A DNA stretch of 64,000 bases from contig AP024710.1 of the NCBI GenBank assembly GCA_024363285.1, positions 124,001 through 188,000 on the forward strand. The letters are read 5' to 3'. Position numbers and translations under genes: made by a program. The notes below the pieces were generated by a model. It did not search any database, had not been told where the DNA came from, and was given only the letters and a program-made list of their open reading frames with translations. Shown here in pieces: positions 26,263 through 35,339 of this stretch. Each line of letters begins with the position of its first letter. The stretch's first letter is position 1. The DNA comes from Leptolinea sp. HRD-7. Lineage in GTDB: Bacteria > Chloroflexota > Anaerolineae > Anaerolineales > Anaerolineaceae.

Positions 26263-28004
26263 CGCGCTCCCTTACGGCCAAACTGACGTTCCAGCAGGTC
26301 TATAGACAGGTGGATCATGGTCGGCCGGCCATGCGGGCAGGTGCGCGGCGACTGGCATCGTTCAAGGTCAAGCAGCAATGCCTTTTGCTCATCAATTGAA
26401 AGAATCTGCCCGGCTTTAACTGCCGCTCGTTTGCAGATGCGCGCGACCAATTTTGCCTCACGCTGATTCTGCAGGGGAGTCTCATCTTCTTCAAAATCCT
26501 CTACCAACACCTGAAGCGCGGCAGCCGGATGCATTCCTTCCAGTATCACCGGAATAGAACGGATACGAAAGACATGCGTTCCAAAGGGTTCCACATCGAA
26601 CCCGAATTGTTTCAATATTGGAAGCTGGTCGGCAACCACACGTGAAGCCTGTGGCGGCAATTCCACCAACTCTGGCTGTAATAAAGTTTGCGCGGCCATC
26701 GTTCCGGCAGTTTGCCCCATCATGCGTTCAAAGAGAATGCGTTCATGAGCGGCATGCTGGTCGATCAGGTACAGTCCATCCGGCGCTTCGGCCACAAGAT
26801 AAGTAGCACCAATCTGCCCGACCAACCGCAGCAGCGGTAGGATGCCGGTTGAAAAAACCGGCGGCTGGGGTAACGGTGACGGTTGCTCTATTTCAGCAGC
26901 CGGTTCAACCTCAGGCGAATGATAGGCATCCGCCGCCATTTGCCAGTCTGGGGAGACCAGTGGAGGCTGCGGCTGCTGAGCGTAATCCCAGCGTGATGGC
27001 TGCAAATTGGGAACCGGTGACGATGCCAGCAGCGCCCGGCGCACCCCGCGTTGAACGATGCTGAATACCGTATCCTGGTTGCGGAATCGAACCTCGGCCT
27101 TTGCCGGGTGCACGTTAACATCCACACCCTCCGGGTCGATCCGCAAAAAGAGCGCCGCTGCCGGGAAACGGCCTACCATCAAAAATGTATGATACGCCTG
27201 CATCAACGCGCTGCTTAACGCCGGGTCCTGCACCCAGCGGCCATTGACAAAAAACGTGATATCCCGGCGTGTCGCGCGGGTTATGGAAATGGGACTGATG
27301 AAACCATCCAGAGAGAGGCCATCTTCCTGAAGCAGAACTTCAACCATCTGTTTGGCCAGATCAATACCATATAACCCGGCCAGAACTTCACGCCGATTGC
27401 CATTGCCCGGTGTGTTAAGGCTTAAACGTCCATCCTGTTCCACGCTGAAGCGAATTTGTGGATATGCCAGCGCGTATCTCGCCACCAGGGTATCAATCTG
27501 TGATTTTTCGGTGGCATCCGTTTTCAGGAACTTAAGTCGAGCTGGAACTGTGAGGAACAGGTCTTCCACGCGCACCGTAGTGCCGCCCGGCAATCCGGCG
27601 GGGTCAAATTGGCGTTCTCTGCCGCCCTCCACCACCAACCGTGCGCCGGCAGCGTCAACAGCGGTCTTCGATTCGAGTGTCAAACGTGAAACAGACGCAA
27701 TGGAAGCCAGCGCTTCACCACGAAAACCCAGCGAAGTGATGTGGAAAAGATCATCCGCCGTGCGTAATTTGCTGGTGGCGTGCCGCGCCAGCGCCACACG
27801 CATTTCATCCATCGGGATACCGCAGCCGTCGTCACTGACCTCGATCAATCGTTTTCCGGCTCCCTCCACACGGATACGTATCCGGGTGGAACCAGCGTCC
27901 AGCGCGTTCTCCACCAGCTCTTTAACCACAGAAGCCGGCCGTTCGATTACTTCACCGGCCGCGATCTGAGATGCCACTTCGTCTGGTAGTATCAGGATGC
28001 TCAC
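26259..28004 (-). CDS. mutL: DNA mismatch repair protein MutL
   Basis: 581 residues from a GTG at 28004 (VSILILPDEVASQIAAGEV); a longer frame upstream lacks family similarity. The GHKL ATPase motifs are VKELVENALDAG, DDGCGI and RGEALASIASV. A variable Pro-rich linker at ~340-390 precedes the C-terminal dimerisation domain. That domain has the endonuclease motif DQHAAHERILFE and CPHGRPTM, so this MutL is predicted to nick DNA itself, as in bacteria without MutH. No mutS is adjacent. The promoter is the symmetric -10 shared with the divergent HAD gene. Confidence 0.95.
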   Translation of the reverse strand: MSILILPDEVASQIAAGEVIERPASVVKELVENALDAGSTRIRIRVEGAGKRLIEVSDDGCGIPMDEMRVALARHATSKLRTADDLFHITSLGFRGEALASIASVSRLTLESKTAVDAAGARLVVEGGRERQFDPAGLPGGTTVRVEDLFLTVPARLKFLKTDATEKSQIDTLVARYALAYPQIRFSVEQDGRLSLNTPGNGNRREVLAGLYGIDLAKQMVEVLLQEDGLSLDGFISPISITRATRRDITFFVNGRWVQDPALSSALMQAYHTFLMVGRFPAAALFLRIDPEGVDVNVHPAKAEVRFRNQDTVFSIVQRGVRRALLASSPVPNLQPSRWDYAQQPQPPLVSPDWQMAADAYHSPEVEPAAEIEQPSPLPQPPVFSTGILPLLRLVGQIGATYLVAEAPDGLYLIDQHAAHERILFERMMGQTAGTMAAQTLLQPELVELPPQASRVVADQLPILKQFGFDVEPFGTHVFRIRSIPVILEGMHPAAALQVLVEDFEEDETPLQNQREAKLVARICKRAAVKAGQILSIDEQKALLLDLERCQSPRTCPHGRPTMIHLSIDLLERQFGRKGAR

Positions 28005-28022
28005 ATAAGCCTGCCCGGCATG

Positions 28023-28030
28023 ATTATAAT
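28023..28030. promoter_or_regulatory. Symmetric -10 element (ATTATAAT) serving both strands
   Basis: The 8-bp palindrome holds TATAAT on the plus strand (28025-28030) and on the minus strand (28023-28028). Predicted starts are near 28037 for the HAD gene and near 28016 for mutL. -35 boxes are weak on both sides. Confidence 0.5.
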
Positions 28031-28071
28031 CAACCTGTCTGTCAGTGGTGTGAATTTTCCACCCCGGCACA

Positions 28072-28078
28072 GAAAGGA
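28072..28078 (+). promoter_or_regulatory. Shine-Dalgarno site deciding a TTG start
   Basis: GAAAGGA with its AGG 7 bases before the TTG at 28085. There is no ATG or GTG at suitable spacing in frame, and the frame upstream is outside the predicted transcript. Confidence 0.6.
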
Positions 28079-28084
28079 ATAGTT

Positions 28085-28756
28085 TTGCTGCAATCTGAGA
28101 AGTACACCACCTTAATATTTGATCTGGATGATACGCTGTACGAATCCTCTACCGGTGTATGGCAGGCGATCCGTGAACGCATAGGCCTGTACATGCATGT
28201 ACGGCTGGGACTGGAATGGGATATTATTCCGAAATTGAGAGCCAACCTGTTTTCCACCTATGGAACCACACTACGCGGCCTGATCATTCTCTACGATGTT
28301 GACCCCCAGGATTATCTGGATTTCGTGCATGATATTCCCATGAAAGATTATCTGAAACCCGATGACAACCTTCGCCGCATACTGGAAAGCTACCCTCAGC
28401 GCAAGATCATCTTCACCAATGCTGACCGCGGTCACGCGAACCGGGTACTTGAAGCGTTAAACCTCACAACACAGTTTGAACGTATCATCGATATCCGTGA
28501 TATGGAACCGCACTGCAAACCCATGATCGAAGCTTTCCAGTACGCCTGCGGTATGGCGAATGTTGATCCCGCCCGGGCGGTGATGCTGGATGATTCGCAG
28601 CCCAATCTGGCAGCCGCGCGTTCTCTGGGAATGGGTACCATACGAGTCGGCTCTACCCAGCTTTCGTGGGATTATGATGAATGTATCCCCCGGATTCATG
28701 ACCTGCCTGAAGTCCTTTCTCTCAATGGACACGCGCAGATAAAGGTTGACGAATGA
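28085..28756 (+). CDS. HAD-family pyrimidine 5'-nucleotidase-like phosphatase
   Basis: 223 residues from a TTG start chosen by its ribosome site. HAD motif I is FDLDDTLYESS, motif II the IIFTNADRG segment, motif III the Lys in CKPMIEAF and motif IV MLDDSQPNL. The LYESSTG start, the helical cap inserted after it and MKDYLKPDDNLRRIL resemble the SDT1/YjjG pyrimidine nucleotidase group (TIGR01993-like). It hydrolyses a small phosphorylated metabolite, probably a nucleoside monophosphate. Its TGA overlaps the ATG of the next gene, forming an operon with a small membrane protein and a CtpA-type protease. Confidence 0.85.
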   Translation: MLQSEKYTTLIFDLDDTLYESSTGVWQAIRERIGLYMHVRLGLEWDIIPKLRANLFSTYGTTLRGLIILYDVDPQDYLDFVHDIPMKDYLKPDDNLRRILESYPQRKIIFTNADRGHANRVLEALNLTTQFERIIDIRDMEPHCKPMIEAFQYACGMANVDPARAVMLDDSQPNLAAARSLGMGTIRVGSTQLSWDYDECIPRIHDLPEVLSLNGHAQIKVDE

Positions 28757-29004
28757 ACGATTACTTGATCCCCGTCATGGTTGTGGCGATTATTGTGGTT
28801 ATCAATATCGCCCTCTGGACATCGCTGAGCGGCAAAAAAGCCGTTAAAAATTCAGCCCGCTGGACACAGATCAGCCAGTCAATTCAAAAACCTTTCGAAA
28901 AAGAAGATATGTTATTAAAAGAATTATCAGAGCGAGTTAACCGCCTGAAGCAAAAATCTGAAAACGGTACTGAAAGCGAAACAAATGACCAATCAATTTC
29001 CTGA
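28753..29004 (+). CDS. Small single-pass membrane protein, unknown function
   Basis: 83 residues. One transmembrane helix (~residues 5-26, LIPVMVVAIIVVINIALW) is followed by a basic then charged cytoplasmic tail with a probable coiled coil (LLKELSERVNRLKQK). ATGA overlap with the HAD gene, and 20 bp overlap with the protease gene, show tight coupling. No family recognised. Position suggests a membrane partner or regulator of the downstream protease, which is inference only. Confidence 0.7.
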   Translation: MNDYLIPVMVVAIIVVINIALWTSLSGKKAVKNSARWTQISQSIQKPFEKEDMLLKELSERVNRLKQKSENGTESETNDQSIS

Positions 29005-30265
29005 ACTTAATCCCAACCATGGGGATCATCTGGAGAAAAAACAGCCTCTGCGCCTTGTATTAACCGCCATGTTCGCCACTTTTCTGGCGCTCGGATTGTT
29101 TTTCGGCGGGTTGATCGCCGGACTCTATATTCCAGATAATATTTCTGCGAACCTGTCTTTACCCGGCCTGAGTGCGACACCCTTCGGGAAAAAAGATACA
29201 GTAAGCCGCGATGAGCTCTTCAAACCATTCTGGCAGGCGTTTGACCTGGTTAAATCCGAATATGTTGAACAACCAGTGGACGAAGAGAAATTGATGCAGG
29301 GTGCTATCCGTGGCATGTTGGAAGCTCTGGGAGACCCGCATTCATCGTATATGGACCCCAACGAATACCGTCAGATGGCTGATCCTTTGGAAGGAGAATA
29401 TGAGGGTATAGGCGCTATTGTGGATATTAAAGGCGACTATGTGACATTAATCAGTTTCTTCCCCGGTTCTCCCGCGGAACTCGCGGGTTTAAAACCCGGC
29501 GATATGGTGCTTGAAGTCAACGGAAAAGATATGACCGGTATCGATGGGAACCTCGTGCTCAAACAGATCCGCGGACCGGCGGGAACAGAAGTCACGCTGA
29601 AGCTCAAACGAAAAGACCAGGAAGAACTGGTGGTAGTGACTCTTAAACGCCAGAAGATCACCATGAATAGTGTCGAAGGAAAAATGCTGGATAACGGTAT
29701 TGCTTATATTCAACTATTGACCTTCGGTGAAAAAACCAACGATGAATTGATCGCGGCACTGAAAAAGGTGATGGAGGAAAAGCCGAAAGGTTTAATCCTG
29801 GACCTTCGAAATAATGGCGGCGGATACCTTACAACATCTATTGATGTGGCGTCACAATTCCTGAAAACAGACGTGGTTCTGTATGAAGAATATGGTACCG
29901 GAGAGATGAAGACGTTCTATGCCAAAGCAGGCGGTATCGCAAAAGACATACCCATGGTGGTTCTGATCAATGGCGGTTCCGCCAGTGCCTCTGAGATCGT
30001 CGCAGGCGCGCTTCAAGATACCGGCCGGGCAACGCTGGTGGGAGAAAAATCATACGGTAAAGGTTCTGTGCAGAACTGGATCGCGTTGGATAACCAGGAA
30101 GGCGCTGTGCGAATTACCATCGCACGCTGGCTCACCCCGAATAAACGCCAGATCAATGAAAAGGGACTGGAACCAGATGTGAAGATCGAACTGACTGAAG
30201 AAAATATCAAAGCGCTGGATGATGTGCAATTAAAGAAAGCGATTGAAATTCTTAACGCCAAGTGA
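28985..30265 (+). CDS. S41 family C-terminal processing peptidase (CtpA-like)
   Basis: 426 residues. An uncleaved signal anchor lies at ~26-48. A helical N-domain (LFKPFWQAFDLVKSEYVE, ALGDPHSSYMDP) precedes a PDZ domain at ~130-215 (SPAELAGLKPGDMVLEVNG) and the S41 protease domain. The catalytic Ser is in INGGSASASE and the Lys in GEKSYGKGSVQ. It acts outside the membrane and trims or degrades proteins by their C-termini. It is the last gene of its operon and is followed by a strong terminator. Confidence 0.93.
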   Translation: MTNQFPELNPNHGDHLEKKQPLRLVLTAMFATFLALGLFFGGLIAGLYIPDNISANLSLPGLSATPFGKKDTVSRDELFKPFWQAFDLVKSEYVEQPVDEEKLMQGAIRGMLEALGDPHSSYMDPNEYRQMADPLEGEYEGIGAIVDIKGDYVTLISFFPGSPAELAGLKPGDMVLEVNGKDMTGIDGNLVLKQIRGPAGTEVTLKLKRKDQEELVVVTLKRQKITMNSVEGKMLDNGIAYIQLLTFGEKTNDELIAALKKVMEEKPKGLILDLRNNGGGYLTTSIDVASQFLKTDVVLYEEYGTGEMKTFYAKAGGIAKDIPMVVLINGGSASASEIVAGALQDTGRATLVGEKSYGKGSVQNWIALDNQEGAVRITIARWLTPNKRQINEKGLEPDVKIELTEENIKALDDVQLKKAIEILNAK

Positions 30266-30285
30266 TCCCTATCTTTTATAAAATG

Positions 30286-30318
30286 AACCGCCCGTTGGAT
30301 ATTCGCGGGCGGTTTTTT
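30286..30318 (+). terminator. Rho-independent terminator
   Basis: Stem AACCGCCCG (30286-30294) with CGGGCGGTT (30306-30314), 11 nt loop, then a T run. It ends the HAD-protease operon. Confidence 0.9.
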
Positions 30319-30408
30319 CTTTCTTTTCATAAAAAATGCTCAAGAGGCCGAAATACACCGATTTTGAGCAAAATTAAAGAAAATTAATGAAAATTGTGCC
30401 TATTCCGT

Positions 30409-30438
30409 TTGACTGTTTCCCATTCCAGGGGGTATAAT
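30409..30438 (+). promoter_or_regulatory. Sigma70-type promoter of the S1-domain gene
   Basis: TTGACT (30409-30414), 18 bp spacer, TATAAT (30433-30438). A start near 30445 excludes the longer reading frame beginning at 30394. Confidence 0.8.
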
Positions 30439-30480
30439 CTCGTGTCATTAATTTTTTGGAACAATATGGAGATAGGCGCG

Positions 30481-31314
30481 ATGGAAACGATCGATGCGCA
30501 ATCGGAAAATTCAACCAGCGAATTGAAACCCAAAAGTCATTTCACTGGAAAAGTTGTGAAGACCAGCCTGGCAGGCGCGCTGGTCGACATTGGAGAGAAG
30601 TCACCAGCGTATCTCCATGTTTCGCAATTAGCGCCTTCCGCCGATGGAACACCCAAGAGCGTGGAAGATGTTCTTAAAGTCGGACAAGAAATTGAAGTCT
30701 GGGTGAAGCGCATCAAAGAAGGCCGCGTTGAACTGACCATGGTCAAACCGATGGAAATGGATTGGCGCGATCTGAAAAAAGACATGACCGTTTCCGGCAA
30801 AGTCGTTCGCATCGAAAAATTCGGCGTCTTTGTGGATATCGGCGCTGAACGGCCCGGTCTTGTGCACATCAGCGAGATGGCTCATGGTTTCGTCAAAGCG
30901 GCAGAAGATGTCGTCAAAGAAGGCGACGAAGTTCAGGCCATGATCCTGGATATTGACCGCAAGAAGAAGCAGATCAAATTGAGCATGAAAGCCCTGCTTC
31001 CCGAACCGGAAAAAACCGAAGAATCGGCTCCCCGCAGCGAACGTAAACCAGCCGGTACCGGCGCGCCACGTGGCGAACGCAAGGGTGGCAGTGGCCGCCG
31101 CCGTGAAGGTGGTGCGGAAGATTACACCGCTTACATGCAGACAGAAACTCCTTCTGAACCTGAATTGACCGCGTTCGAAATCGCCTACCGCGATGCCATG
31201 GGCAAAGCCAAATCAAAACGCTCGATTGCCCAGGAAAAACACAAACGCGCGGAAGCTGAGGAACGGGATGAAATTTTCACCCGCACCCTGACTAATAAAA
31301 TCAAGACCAATTAG
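30481..31314 (+). CDS. Protein with two S1 RNA-binding domains
   Basis: 277 residues from the ATG at 30481, preceded by GGAG at 9 nt; an ATG at 30466 is possible. Two S1 modules are visible: ~20-90 (GKVVKTSLAGALVDIGEKSPAYLHVSQL) and ~103-170 (GKVVRIEKFGVFVDIGAERPGLVHISEM). A basic, Arg/Gly-rich tail then ends in a charged helix. S1 domains bind RNA, and the layout resembles a short ribosomal S1-like or CvfB/YugI-type protein. It probably binds mRNA or ribosomes. It forms a single-gene unit with its own promoter and terminator, which fits high expression. Confidence 0.85.
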   Translation: METIDAQSENSTSELKPKSHFTGKVVKTSLAGALVDIGEKSPAYLHVSQLAPSADGTPKSVEDVLKVGQEIEVWVKRIKEGRVELTMVKPMEMDWRDLKKDMTVSGKVVRIEKFGVFVDIGAERPGLVHISEMAHGFVKAAEDVVKEGDEVQAMILDIDRKKKQIKLSMKALLPEPEKTEESAPRSERKPAGTGAPRGERKGGSGRRREGGAEDYTAYMQTETPSEPELTAFEIAYRDAMGKAKSKRSIAQEKHKRAEAEERDEIFTRTLTNKIKTN

Positions 31315-31369
31315 GATAATGAGCAGCCGAAAGATAACTTTCTCTCTCCGGCTCAAGACGCAAACCAAC

Positions 31370-31413
31370 AAGTGGGGAGGCGCCCATTCAAAGGCCCTCC
31401 CCACTTCTCTTTT
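31370..31413 (+). terminator. Rho-independent terminator
   Basis: Stem AAGTGGGGAGG (31370-31380) with CCTCCCCACTT (31396-31406), then CTCTTTT. It separates the S1-domain gene from pyrG. Confidence 0.85.
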
Positions 31414-31456
31414 AATTGGATAGAAATAAATTCAATTTTTAGAAAGGATCCCTTTT

Positions 31457-33082
31457 ATGGCAACCAAATATATCTTTTTTACAGGCGGGGTCGTCAGTTC
31501 AGTCGGTAAAGGTGTTACCGCGGCTGCTATCGGCCGGTTGCTAAAAGAACGCGGCTTCAAAGTTGCTGTTCAAAAACTCGATCCTTATATCAATGTTGAC
31601 CCGGGTACCATGAGCCCGTACCAGCATGGAGAGGTCTTTGTACTGGATGACGGCGCCGAAACCGACCTTGACCTGGGTCACTATGAACGCTTTATCGATA
31701 TTCGACTGAACCGCGTGTGTAACATCACCACCGGGCAGGTATACGCGGAGGTCATCAGCAATGAACGCCGTGGTGATTACCTGGGCGGCACCATCCAGGT
31801 GATCCCTCACATCACCAATGAGATAAAACGCCGCATCGGTCTGGTGGCCAAGACAACCGGTGCTGAAATTGTGCTGGTTGAAGTGGGCGGCACGGTGGGT
31901 GATATTGAAAGCCAGCCGTTCCTGGAAGCTATTCGACAGTTGCGCAGTGATGTTGGCCGCGAAAACACCCTGTATATCCATGTCACCTGGCTGCCGTACA
32001 TTGGCGCCACCGGTGAACTGAAGACTAAACCCACTCAACATTCCGTGCGCGAATTACGCTCACTGGGTATTTCACCGGATGTCATTGTAGCCCGCTCTGA
32101 TTATCCTGTTGAAGATGACCTTTGCGAAAAGATCGCCCAGTTTTGTGATGTGGAGAAGAAAGCCGTTTTCCCAATGGTCACCACCCCGGTACTGTATGAA
32201 ATTCCCCTGCTGCTGGAAAAAGCCAATATCGGTGAATATGTGCTTCAGCGGCTTGGGCTGGAAGCCCGCGTCAAACCGGACTGGCACGAATGGGAATACC
32301 TTGTCAGCCAGGTGAACAAAGACAAACCTGTGGTCAAGATCGCGCTGGTGGGAAAATATGTTGAATTACACGACGCGTATCTTTCGGTTCGCGAATCCAT
32401 CAAACACGCCGGCCTGCACCTGGGTGTTGAAATTGACCTGAAATGGGTACACTCTGCTGAACTGGAAAAAGGCAAAGGTTGGGATGTGCTCAGAGAGGTC
32501 GATGGCATTGTTGTTCCCGGCGGTTTCGGCAGCCGCGGTATTGAAGGCAAGATCCAGGCAGCTCAGTATGCCCGTGAAAATAAAGTCCCCTATCTGGGTT
32601 TGTGCCTGGGCATGCAGGTGATTGTGGTTGAGATGGCACGCAACGTTTTGCACAAAGAGGAAGCCAACTCCACCGAGTTTGACCGCGCCACACCGGATCC
32701 GGTTATCGATCTGATGCCGGAACAGACGTCCATCACGGATAAGGGGGGCACCATGCGCCTCGGCCTGTATCCCTGCGACCTGAAAGAAGGCTCTCTGGCC
32801 CGTGAAGCCTATGGCGTTGACCGCGTGGATGAGCGTCACCGGCACCGCTTTGAATTCAATAATGAGTATCGCGAGCAGATGGAAGAAGCCGGCATGCGAC
32901 TTTCCGGTCTTTCACCGGATGGCCGCCTGGTTGAGATCGTGGAAATCAAAGACCATCCCTTCATGGTGGGTACACAGTTTCATCCTGAATTCCTGAGCCG
33001 CCCCAATCGGCCGCACCCCTTGTTCTACGCGCTGGTTAAAGCCGCCAGCAAACGCGCCGGCGTGGACACCAACGGGATTTAA
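31457..33082 (+). CDS. pyrG: CTP synthase
   Basis: 541 residues, full family length. The N-terminal synthetase domain starts [23 protein letters not shown] and contains [21 protein letters not shown]. The C-terminal class I glutaminase has PGGFGSRG, nucleophile GLCLGMQV and the QFHPEF His-Glu pair. It converts UTP to CTP with ATP and glutamine. It is a stand-alone unit bounded by terminators; an AGAAAGGA ribosome site precedes the ATG. Confidence 0.98.
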   Translation: MATKYIFFTGGVVSSVGKGVTAAAIGRLLKERGFKVAVQKLDPYINVDPGTMSPYQHGEVFVLDDGAETDLDLGHYERFIDIRLNRVCNITTGQVYAEVISNERRGDYLGGTIQVIPHITNEIKRRIGLVAKTTGAEIVLVEVGGTVGDIESQPFLEAIRQLRSDVGRENTLYIHVTWLPYIGATGELKTKPTQHSVRELRSLGISPDVIVARSDYPVEDDLCEKIAQFCDVEKKAVFPMVTTPVLYEIPLLLEKANIGEYVLQRLGLEARVKPDWHEWEYLVSQVNKDKPVVKIALVGKYVELHDAYLSVRESIKHAGLHLGVEIDLKWVHSAELEKGKGWDVLREVDGIVVPGGFGSRGIEGKIQAAQYARENKVPYLGLCLGMQVIVVEMARNVLHKEEANSTEFDRATPDPVIDLMPEQTSITDKGGTMRLGLYPCDLKEGSLAREAYGVDRVDERHRHRFEFNNEYREQMEEAGMRLSGLSPDGRLVEIVEIKDHPFMVGTQFHPEFLSRPNRPHPLFYALVKAASKRAGVDTNGI

Positions 33083-33121
33083 AAATACGGATTTCTTTAA
33101 AAAAACATCTGGAAAAATAAG

Positions 33122-33152
33122 AAAAAACGCCTTTCATTTGAAGGGCGTTTTT
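33122..33152. terminator. Bidirectional terminator between pyrG and rnpB
   Basis: AAAAACGCCTTTC-ATTTG-AAGGGCGTTTTT has A and T runs on both sides, so it can end pyrG on the plus strand and rnpB on the minus strand. It lies just before the 3' end of the rnpB P1 helix. Confidence 0.8.
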
Positions 33153-33155
33153 CGT

Positions 33156-33561
33156 GTCCGGCCGGCCTGTAAGCCGCGTTCTGTCTGGAGGAGCGGTATC
33201 TTCGCAGACGGGCTCCTCCTGGATGATCATCTCTCTCGGCAGCATGTTGCCATGACGCTCAAGCAGTCTACCCGGGATTATCGCCAAAACGGGGGAACGG
33301 GCCGCTCCCCGCGCTCCGAAGAGCGCTTCATCCCTGCTTGACCTTGCTGCGGGCGGGGGTTGCCTGGCCGGCGCCTTACGGAGCCGCCGGTGGTCTCTTG
33401 CACCACCGTTTCACCCTTACTTCCCTGCGGAAGCGGTATGTTTCTGTGGCCCTGTCCCACGGTCACCCGTGGCGGGTATTACCCGCCGCCCTGCCCTGTG
33501 CAGCGCGGACTTTCCTCGGCACCACTCATGGTGATGACGCGATCATCCAGCCAACCGGACG
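33156..33561 (-). ncRNA. rnpB: RNase P RNA
   Basis: About 406 nt on the minus strand. Hallmarks are GAGGAAAGTCC (complement of 33507-33517) near the 5' side and ACAGAACGCGGCTTA (complement of 33170-33184) near the 3' end. The ends pair into a P1 helix of about 12 bp: GTCCGGTTGGCT on the 5' side with the complement of 33156-33167. It is the catalytic RNA that removes tRNA 5' leaders. The 5' end is placed from the promoter spacing and P1, so it is good to a few bases. Open frames on the plus strand here are shadows. Confidence 0.93.
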
Positions 33562-33566
33562 CTTTC

Positions 33567-33595
33567 ATCATAACGGGTCAATCCTCCCCCGTCAA
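33567..33595 (-). promoter_or_regulatory. Promoter of rnpB
   Basis: On the minus strand: TTGACG (33595-33590), 17 bp spacer, TATGAT (33572-33567). The predicted start near 33561 coincides with the first base of P1. Confidence 0.8.
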
Positions 33596-33608
33596 CCTTC
33601 AATTGCGC

Positions 33609-33614
33609 TATAAT
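33609..33614 (+). promoter_or_regulatory. -10 element of tpiA
   Basis: TATAAT, about 65 bases before the ATG at 33680; no strong -35. The leader has an ACGAGGTA ribosome site. Confidence 0.45.
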
Positions 33615-33679
33615 TTTGCCGGCAAAATGTGACTTAACCCGCCTCTGGCGGAATAAAAAAATCTTAGACGAGGTATAAC

Positions 33680-34438
33680 ATGCGCACTCCCATGGTTGCA
33701 GGCAACTGGAAAATGAACAAAACCGCTGAACAGGCCAAAGCTCTGGTCACCGAGCTGCTGCCCGGTTTGAAAGCGGCCGTCAAAGTGGAACGGGTACTCT
33801 GCCCCACTTTCACCTGTCTTTCCTCTGTTTATGAACTGATCAAAGACACCAACATCGGTCTGGGCGCCCAGAATTTACACTGGGAAGCCTCAGGCGCGTA
33901 CACCGGTGAAATCTCTGCCAGCATGGTCAAAGAATTCTGTGACTTCGTGATCATCGGTCACTCAGAACGCCGCCAGTACTTTGGCGAAACCGATGAGACG
34001 GTCAACAAGAAGGTCAAGGCCGCGCAGGCTGCCCAGTTGCTGCCCATCGTGTGCGTGGGTGAAACCCTCGCCGAAAATGAAGCCGGCCAGACCAAAGAAG
34101 TCGTCACCCGTCAGCTTCGCGGTGGACTGGCCGGTATTGAGATCACCGACCCGGCCAAAGTTGTCATCGCCTACGAACCCGTTTGGGCCATCGGCACCGG
34201 CCGCGCCGCCACCGCCCAGGACGCACAGAACGTCTGCAAGATCATCCGTGATGAATTGGCCTCGATGTTCGGTAAAGCCAATGCGGATGCCATGCGTATT
34301 CTGTACGGCGGCTCCGTCACCGGAGCCAACGCCGCTGAACTGTTCGCCATGCCCGATATTGACGGCGGTCTGGTGGGCGGCGCCAGCCTGAAACCCGATT
34401 TCATCGCCATCGTCAACGCGGCGGAAGCCCGCGCGTAA
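33680..34438 (+). CDS. tpiA: Triosephosphate isomerase
   Basis: 252 residues, TIM barrel. GNWKMNK carries the substrate-binding Asn and Lys, the catalytic His is in IIGHSERR, the catalytic Glu is in AYEPVWAIGTG, and the phosphate loop is YGGSV plus GGLVGGASL. It interconverts DHAP and glyceraldehyde 3-phosphate. It has its own promoter and terminator; other glycolytic genes are not adjacent, though eno lies 11 kb away. Confidence 0.98.
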   Translation: MRTPMVAGNWKMNKTAEQAKALVTELLPGLKAAVKVERVLCPTFTCLSSVYELIKDTNIGLGAQNLHWEASGAYTGEISASMVKEFCDFVIIGHSERRQYFGETDETVNKKVKAAQAAQLLPIVCVGETLAENEAGQTKEVVTRQLRGGLAGIEITDPAKVVIAYEPVWAIGTGRAATAQDAQNVCKIIRDELASMFGKANADAMRILYGGSVTGANAAELFAMPDIDGGLVGGASLKPDFIAIVNAAEARA

Positions 34439-34456
34439 TTTGATATAGTGATGAGG

Positions 34457-34493
34457 AAGCGGCTGACCGGAAAATACGGCCAGCCGCTTTTTT
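34457..34493 (+). terminator. Rho-independent terminator of tpiA
   Basis: AAGCGGCTGaCCG pairs with CGGcCAGCCGCTT around an A-rich loop, followed by TTTTTTG. Confidence 0.88.
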
Positions 34494-34500
34494 GTTTTAC

Positions 34501-34690
34501 ACTTCTCCCATGAGGAAGAAACTGGATGAGGGTGAGACTTGCATTACGCAGTTCTTTTCTTGTTAGAAATTACCAGATCTGGCAGAAAAAGTGCCCTCTG
34601 TATCTAGATCGCCCCTCACCAAACCTCTCCCCGTTGGGGAGAGGCTTTTGGTCTTTTTTAACTTACGTTACATGTAGAGCGAGGTGATTA
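34501..34690. repeat. Non-coding stretch with perfect GC-rich hairpin, possible dispersed repeat
   Basis: No gene seen between tpiA and upp. It contains CCTCTCCCC-GTT-GGGGAGAGG (34624-34644). GATGAGGGTGAGA near 34525 and CCCCTCACC near 34613 could pair to form a larger stem-loop. This layout resembles dispersed palindromic elements found in many bacterial genomes. A T run follows on the plus side, so it could also back up tpiA termination. Confidence 0.4.
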
Positions 34691-34693
34691 TAT

Positions 34694-35320
34694 TTACGCC
34701 GTCCCGAATTGACGGTCACCCGCGTCACCCAACCCGGGCACAATATACCCCTTTTCATTCAGGCGCTCGTCCACCGCGGCAATGTGGATGTCCACATCCG
34801 GGTGGGCTTTCTGCAGCGCGTTGATGCCTTCCGGCGCGGCGATCAGCCCCATGTATTTGATGCGTTTCACGCCCCAGCGCTTCAGAATGTCAACCGTGGC
34901 CACGGCAGAGCCCCCTGTCGCCAGCATCGGGTCGAGCAACAAGCACAGTGAAACTGTAGGTTCAACAGGCAGTTTATTGTAATATTCCACCGGTTTCAGG
35001 GTCTTTTCATCGCGGTACAGGCCAATGTGCCAGACTTCCGCGGTGGGGATCAATTCCCACACGCCCTCCACCAGCCCCAGGCCGGCGCGCAGCACGGGAA
35101 CCAGACCGATCTTCATCGCCAGTTCATGGCATTTCGCGGTTCCCATAGGGGTCTGCACATTAATAGGAACCATCTGCAGGTCGGTAGTCGCTTCATAGGT
35201 TAACAGAGCACCCAATTCGCGCACCAGTTGACGGAATTTCTTCGGTTCTGTGTTGACATCCCGGAGGATGGAAAGTTTATGGGCTACCAGCGGGTGGGGG
35301 GAGGGGTAGATATTGGACAT
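34694..35320 (-). CDS. upp: Uracil phosphoribosyltransferase
   Basis: 208 residues. The PRPP-binding loop is [33 protein letters not shown] and the uracil-binding C-terminal [16 protein letters not shown] are both family signatures. It salvages uracil to UMP. An AAGGA ribosome site precedes the ATG. The gene is divergent from ruvB with only 44 bp between start codons, and both -10 elements lie in that gap. Confidence 0.97.
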   Translation of the reverse strand: MSNIYPSPHPLVAHKLSILRDVNTEPKKFRQLVRELGALLTYEATTDLQMVPINVQTPMGTAKCHELAMKIGLVPVLRAGLGLVEGVWELIPTAEVWHIGLYRDEKTLKPVEYYNKLPVEPTVSLCLLLDPMLATGGSAVATVDILKRWGVKRIKYMGLIAAPEGINALQKAHPDVDIHIAAVDERLNEKGYIVPGLGDAGDRQFGTA

Positions 35321-35339
35321 GGCGTTTCCTTTCGGGCTT

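Noticed and set aside
31541-32041. 166-codon minus-strand frame in pyrG
   Set aside because: Shadow of a highly conserved gene; no start context or known domain.
33138-33632. Plus- and minus-strand open frames over the pyrG-tpiA gap
   Set aside because: They are shadows of the RNase P RNA gene, which explains the conservation pattern and structure.
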